Shown here in pieces: positions 60,566 through 64,000 of a DNA stretch of 64,000 bases (the stretch's first letter is position 1; every line of letters starts with the position of its first letter). Below the pieces are notes generated by a model. The model made no database searches. It was not told the DNA's origin and saw only the letters and a list, made by a program, of their open reading frames with translations. Location of the stretch: positions 682,001 through 746,000 of the forward strand of contig CP099988.1 of NCBI GenBank assembly GCA_024167805.1, read 5' to 3'. Source of the stretch: Methanobacterium sp. ERen5 (GTDB taxonomy: Archaea > Methanobacteriota > Methanobacteria > Methanobacteriales > Methanobacteriaceae). Position numbers and translations under genes: made by a program.

Positions 60566-60721
60566 CTATGCTTTGACCTTACTTCTTCTCCATTGTCTCA
60601 TCTTAGGATGAGTTCGGACTTTTCTTGATGTTTTAAGCATTACCCATAATGGTACGCGTCTATTTTGTTTTGTGGCCTTAGAAAGTCTTAATTTCTTAGC
60701 GCATGGTTTATTTCTACTCAT
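60566..60721 (-). CDS. rpl39e: 50S ribosomal protein L39e
   Basis: This 51-residue, very basic protein reads [20 protein letters not shown], then [20 protein letters not shown], then [11 protein letters not shown]. The NRRVPxWVMxKT and HPKxRxWRRSKxK blocks are diagnostic. It starts at 60721, overlapping the 3' end of the PP-loop ATPase gene by 8 bases, and is followed by L31e. Confidence 0.95.
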   Translation of the reverse strand: MSRNKPCAKKLRLSKATKQNRRVPLWVMLKTSRKVRTHPKMRQWRRSKVKA

Positions 60722-61310
60722 TTTTTCTCCATCCTATTACTCTTGATTGTAAATGTTCTGGGAATATTTTTAAGGCTGCACTGTCGCCTTCAATTTCTGA
60801 GATAAGATATCTTATCTCAATTTCATAGTCAGAATTATTATCCATGTTAGTTAATTCTTTTTTTACCTCGAATAGAGTTTTTGAAAGATGATTCATGGAT
60901 TTATGACCAAATCCTCCCAGGTTGATATATTCAACATTGTTTCGATCTTCAAAACTCCTGACTTCATTCATGTTGAGTTTTGGTATTCTATCATCCCGTC
61001 TGGTTCCATCTGCAACAACATCATATTCCTTGGCAACTAATTCCAATGCATATTTGTGCAGCTGATTTATACCGTTGTTTGGAAATCCATCATTTAAGAT
61101 GGTTTGAACCGCAGATCTCATGGTATCAGAATCTGCCTTCATCACTCTGTGATTGAAGTTTAGATTCAATGCAGACTCTGCTGCAGGTTTCCATGAAGGA
61201 TAAATTCCATAATTTACAGTAACGAGTTCAACATCGTATCCTAATTTATTGAGGATAAATGCCATCAAAGAACTATCTTTTCCTCCACTGTAAAGTACAC
61301 AAGCCTTCAT
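60714..61310 (-). CDS. PP-loop ATPase family protein (COG1365-like)
   Basis: This protein has 198 residues. The N-terminal [16 protein letters not shown] is a PP-loop (SGGKDS) that binds ATP for adenylation, as in tRNA-modifying and amidating enzymes. Later motifs are [15 protein letters not shown] and [14 protein letters not shown]. It is archaea-specific and typically located in this ribosomal cluster, which hints at a tRNA or rRNA modification role; the actual reaction is unknown to me. It overlaps rpl39e by 8 bases. Confidence 0.75.
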   Translation of the reverse strand: MKACVLYSGGKDSSLMAFILNKLGYDVELVTVNYGIYPSWKPAAESALNLNFNHRVMKADSDTMRSAVQTILNDGFPNNGINQLHKYALELVAKEYDVVADGTRRDDRIPKLNMNEVRSFEDRNNVEYINLGGFGHKSMNHLSKTLFEVKKELTNMDNNSDYEIEIRYLISEIEGDSAALKIFPEHLQSRVIGWRKNE

Positions 61311-61329
61311 TTATTCCAACATCTTCGTT

Positions 61330-61677
61330 TTATCTTCGGGTAATATTGATCTCTCTCTTCTGACCAGCAAGTTTTCTGAGAAGTTCTTTGAGCTGATCAT
61401 CTGTAATTTTGGTTTGCACCCTACCCATCTGCGCAAGCTGAATTAACTGTAACTCGATCTGGTCCACAAATTCAGGTTTTGTGAGCCTGATGTTTGTGAG
61501 TCTTGCCCGAGCCTCAGGTGTTAATAATTGCATCATGGCCTGTCTTTTCTGGGATTCAACTTCCCTGCGCATCTGTTCTTGTGATTCAGCTTGTGAAGAT
61601 TGGTTTTGAGCTTGTTGAGCTTGCTGTTGCTGAAGCTCTTGCATTCTTCTGCGCCGAATTTCTTCGATGTCAGTCAT
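61330..61677 (-). CDS. DNA-binding protein, PDCD5 family
   Basis: This 115-residue helical protein reads DIEEIRRRRMQELQQQQAQQ, then a Gln/Ser-rich linker, then QAMMQLLTPEARARLTNIRL and LIQLAQMGRVQTKITDDQLK. It is the archaeal relative of human PDCD5 (Methanothermobacter MTH1615 type), a three-helix bundle described as binding DNA. AAGGAGG lies before the ATG, 11 bases after rps19e. Confidence 0.93.
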   Translation of the reverse strand: MTDIEEIRRRRMQELQQQQAQQAQNQSSQAESQEQMRREVESQKRQAMMQLLTPEARARLTNIRLTKPEFVDQIELQLIQLAQMGRVQTKITDDQLKELLRKLAGQKREINITRR

Positions 61678-61688
61678 TTAAGACCTCC

Positions 61689-62125
61689 TTAGTACTTGGA
61701 AAGTTCTGGAATGTCTTTTATAATTTTGTGGGATGTTTTATCTAGGAATGATTTTCCTTCAGGAGTAACTAATCTTCCTTCACCAACTTTTCTTATGTAA
61801 CCTGCATCTTCAAGCTGATGTAAAGCACCTCTTATGACTGCACCACTGCCTTTCTTGAATTTTTCAGGGCTGGTACCTCTGTCTTTTTTCCACCGTAGTA
61901 GGTTTTAAGGCTGTTTACTCCAACTGGGCCATCCATGTAGACTTTTCTTAACACGGAAGCACATCTTACATACCACCAGTCAGGGTTGTCGGGTCTTCTT
62001 TCTTTATGGACACCTGTTTTAACAAAGGTCGCCCATTCTGGCGTGTTTATACTTTTATTTTCGTTTAGCTCCTTTGCCACTTCGCTGATCAGCGAATCAG
62101 CAGGCACATCGTAAATTGTAGTCAT
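61689..62125 (-). CDS. rps19e: 30S ribosomal protein S19e (frameshifted)
   Basis: The first part, MTTIYDVPADSLISEVAKEL through PEWATFVKTGVHKERRP and WWYVRCASVLRKVYMDGPVG, is the S19e N-terminus. One more base in the T6 run 61884-61889 (A6 on the coding strand) restores YYGGKKDRGTSPEKFKKGSG, then IRGALHQLEDAGYIRKVGEG and the C-terminal KSFLDKTSHKIIKDIPELSK, ending at 61689. About 145 residues. Because S19e is indispensable, this shift is almost certainly a sequencing error. AGGAGGAT precedes the ATG. Confidence 0.95.
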
Positions 62126-62127
62126 AT

Positions 62128-62739
62128 TTATCCTCCTAATTTACCTCTTTTTTTGAATATTACAGCAACGTTACCTCTAAAATCAATAAGTTTAGAATTA
62201 GATTTTTCAATGATCTCGGTAATATAGTTTTGTTTCTCTGCAGATATACCTTTTGAAAATCTAAGTTTTACTACTTCATTTTCTTTGAGTTGCCTTTTAA
62301 TTTCATCAATGACATTTTCATTTATTTTGGATTTTCCTATGTTAATTGTGATGGTTGAAAGTGATCTGTTCATCAGTTCCTTTTTTGGAGGCGTTATAAT
62401 GTTCAATTTTCCTCCTCCTTCTTTCTTTTTTTCAGTTATGTATGGAATTCTGGCAACATGTCCACAGTCAAGGCATTTGATTACAACGCTTGAATTTATT
62501 AATCTTACTCTGCAGTTCAATCCGGGTTTCAGGAATTGATGGCAGCTGTGGCAGAACCTTCTGTTCCATTTGTCTGGTAGCTTGAGGTTGTACTTCTTTG
62601 CTATGTTTCGGGCCATCTCAACGTAACGATGAGACCTTTCAGGATGTTGGTTAAATTCCTCATCTGCCTGGCTAAAAAGTATGTTTATTCTCTCTTCAGC
62701 TATTTTTAAAATCCATTTCGGTCTTCTTCCCCTTCTCAA
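62128..62739 (-). CDS. Ribonuclease P protein component 4 (Rpp21/Rpr2) fused to a YhbY/CRM RNA-binding domain
   Basis: This protein has 203 residues. Residues 1-110 match archaeal RNP4, the zinc-ribbon subunit of RNase P: RRPKWILKIAEERINILF, YVEMARNIAKKYNLKLPDKW, then C-x2-C and C-x2-C pairs in RFCHSCHQFL and VIKCLDCGHVAR. Residues about 125-200 match the YhbY/CRM fold (IKRQLKENEVVKLRFSKGIS...LIDFRGNVAVIFKKRGK). Both domains act on structured RNA. The frame is continuous. An ATG before NRSLSTITINIG has AAGGAAC upstream, so a separate YhbY start is possible. TTG 62739 is the start, with AGGTT upstream. Confidence 0.8.
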   Translation of the reverse strand: MRRGRRPKWILKIAEERINILFSQADEEFNQHPERSHRYVEMARNIAKKYNLKLPDKWNRRFCHSCHQFLKPGLNCRVRLINSSVVIKCLDCGHVARIPYITEKKKEGGGKLNIITPPKKELMNRSLSTITINIGKSKINENVIDEIKRQLKENEVVKLRFSKGISAEKQNYITEIIEKSNSKLIDFRGNVAVIFKKRGKLGG

Positions 62740-62982
62740 AGTTTAACCTCTCATGGTAAACAAAAGTTACCAGAATATAGAACTATTAATCTTAAAAATT
62801 TAGCTCATAGGGTTTTGAATCCTTAAGGAGTAGATCCCTTAAAATTTAGAACTGTAACTTAAGAATAATATTATAGTTTATTCACCTTACCATTTAAAAA
62901 GCTTTCCCATCTAAACTTCATGATATAAAAACTGGAACTATACTGATAAATTAGCATTTCATCACTGTAAACAAGAAAACAT

Positions 62983-63534
62983 CTAACTCGTGGTCATGTA
63001 CTCTAAAAAATTCACATCCCCTGGAGGAATATGTTTTTCCCCATGAACAATTTCTATTATCAGATCAACAACATTTTCAACTTCTAAATCAGTTGTATCT
63101 ACTTCGTTAACCTTGTTAACATGATTTTCCACGGCCTCAAATGTGCAGATGTCAATGGCTTCAGCCTCGACATTTTCATTTACCTTAGATTCTGGCCAAT
63201 TTCGTTTGGAGAGGCGTTTTCTAAGAATATCTGGCCTTGCCCTTAAAACCACTACACAGTCTATTAAATTGGAATTTTCTAAAAAATGCGCCAGATGTCC
63301 CTCAATGATGAGGCCCTCTTTCTGGAAATTTTTTATAATGGTTTCGAGTTCATGACAAAGATCTTTCATGTCTACTTCTTTGTATCCCTTTTCTGGATCG
63401 TGTCCATGGTAAAGGTGTTTCTCCTCAACGAGATCGTTTACTGCAACCAGTGGAATGGAAAGTTTTTGGGACAGTAACTTTGATACTGTGGTTTTCCCTG
63501 TTCCAGGTGTTCCTGTGATTAATATAACTGACAT
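62983..63534 (-). CDS. Adenylate kinase-like NTPase (Fap7/hCINAP family)
   Basis: This protein of about 183 residues starts MSVILITGTPGTGKTTVSKL with Walker A GTPGTGKT. Further motifs are VNDLVEEKHLYHG and the LID-like RKRLSKRNWPESKVNENVEAE. The short form and the motif 'ExKVxENxxAE' are those of the Fap7/AK6 group, which acts in small-subunit ribosome maturation and has adenylate kinase/ATPase activity. ATG 63534 is chosen over ATG 63549. It starts within the stop region of the thi4 gene, so the two are coupled. Confidence 0.85.
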   Translation of the reverse strand: MSVILITGTPGTGKTTVSKLLSQKLSIPLVAVNDLVEEKHLYHGHDPEKGYKEVDMKDLCHELETIIKNFQKEGLIIEGHLAHFLENSNLIDCVVVLRARPDILRKRLSKRNWPESKVNENVEAEAIDICTFEAVENHVNKVNEVDTTDLEVENVVDLIIEIVHGEKHIPPGDVNFLEYMTTS

Positions 63535-63538
63535 TTGA

Positions 63539-64000
63539 TCATTTATCAAATTTTTCTATAATGGCCTCTGCAACCCTTTCTCCTGATAAGAGCATGCCAC
63601 CAAATATTGGACCCATCCTTGGAGATCCATGGACCGCATTTGCAGCCATTCCTGTAACGTATAGTCCAGGGTAAACTTCTGTTGTGTTGTCAACAACTAA
63701 ACTTTCGGCTTTATCTGCCCACATGGATTTTTCACCCATGATCTTGCCGGTTTCAGTTTCTAATTTGACTTCCATCTTGTTTTCAAGGATTTTCACAACT
63801 TCACATGGATGTCCTGTTGCATCAATTACTGCTTTGGATCTTACTGTAAGTGGATCTACGTGTAATCCTCCCATTTGAACTGCTGCCCAGTTGAGTACAA
63901 CTCCTTCAACACCCTTGCCCTTCATCATCACGTCTTCTATTGCCATGAGGTTGAAGATTTTTAATCCTGCTTGAACTGCCTTTGAACATATTGTGGATAC
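63539..64000 (-). CDS. Thiazole synthase Thi4 (sulfide-dependent ADP-thiazole synthase), C-terminal part
   Basis: The frame is open to the right edge and has 153 codons in view. It reads [20 protein letters not shown], then [56 protein letters not shown] and [15 protein letters not shown]. This is the C-terminal half of archaeal Thi4, which makes the thiazole moiety of thiamin from NAD, glycine and sulfide. The [12 protein letters not shown] segment covers the position of the sulfur-donating Cys of yeast Thi4; no Cys is seen there, in agreement with free sulfide as donor. The FAD/NAD-binding N-terminus lies outside the window. Confidence 0.88.
   Translation of the reverse strand, partial: VSTICSKAVQAGLKIFNLMAIEDVMMKGKGVEGVVLNWAAVQMGGLHVDPLTVRSKAVIDATGHPCEVVKILENKMEVKLETETGKIMGEKSMWADKAESLVVDNTTEVYPGLYVTGMAANAVHGSPRMGPIFGGMLLSGERVAEAIIEKFDK

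Overview
The window is AT-rich archaeal DNA from a hydrogenotrophic methanogen, most likely Methanobacteriaceae (Methanobacterium-like). The evidence is the gene content: bifunctional fructose-1,6-bisphosphate aldolase/phosphatase, RadB, Cdc6/Orc1, MptE-type pterin pyrophosphokinase, F420H2-oxidase-type flavoprotein, archaeal three-piece glutamate synthase with an FrhB-like subunit, archaeal ribosomal proteins L39e/L31e/L18a/S19e, eIF6, prefoldin and a Thi4-type thiazole synthase. The order from an isopropylmalate dehydrogenase-family gene through a HEAT-repeat protein, malate dehydrogenase, pdxT and glutamate synthase matches what I remember of Methanothermobacter.

Layout. 1-9.9 kb: core genes (aminotransferase fragment, radB, TsaC/Sua5, archaetidylinositol-phosphate synthase, DUF357, DUF47, DUF434, fbp, leuB/aksF, HEAT protein, mdh) and two small N/T-rich membrane proteins. 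10.2-19.1 kb: a nitrogen-assimilation block, pdxT-gltB1-gltB3-frhB-like-gltB2 followed by two amt-glnK pairs. Three GGAA-N6-TTCC-type sites (one imperfect) precede its three transcription units, which suggests common NrpR control. 19.4-39.2 kb: flippase, acetyl-CoA synthetase, an IlvB-like enzyme coupled to a B12 radical-SAM protein, mptE, cdc6, archease, fprA, rtcB, an MTA/MTI phosphorylase, nadA and the 5' part of a DUF763 gene.

39.2-53.8 kb: an integrated mobile element of about 14.6 kb. It splits the DUF763 gene exactly. The 12-bp sequence AGTACAGTTTTA flanks it, and removing the element plus one repeat copy rejoins the DUF763 frame. A tyrosine recombinase lies next to the right end. Cargo: a lipoprotein, an Apea-like HEPN protein, an OLD-family ATPase/TOPRIM nuclease and a type IIG restriction-modification enzyme (a defence set), then four plus-strand orphan genes. 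Three of these orphans carry a shared 20-bp upstream box, and a fourth copy of the box stands alone. Between two orphans are two iteron-like arrays, both with an exact 11-bp period, plus palindromes; this looks like a replication origin or control region. A 253-bp MITE-like element lies inside.

54-64 kb: a secreted/Ala-rich membrane protein locus, a dUTPase-family gene, a methyltransferase, a PRC-barrel protein, and the conserved translation/secretion cluster from ftsY to an RNase P protein-YhbY fusion, then an adenylate kinase-like gene and the end of thi4.

Caveat on sequence quality: about 25 single-base indels, nearly all losses of one base from a homopolymer run, break at least 17 otherwise conserved genes, including indispensable ones (ftsY, rps19e). 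I read these as sequencing or assembly errors. Such genes are given as single CDSs over their full reconstructed span with the site of the shift stated. Only DUF763 is called a true pseudogene.
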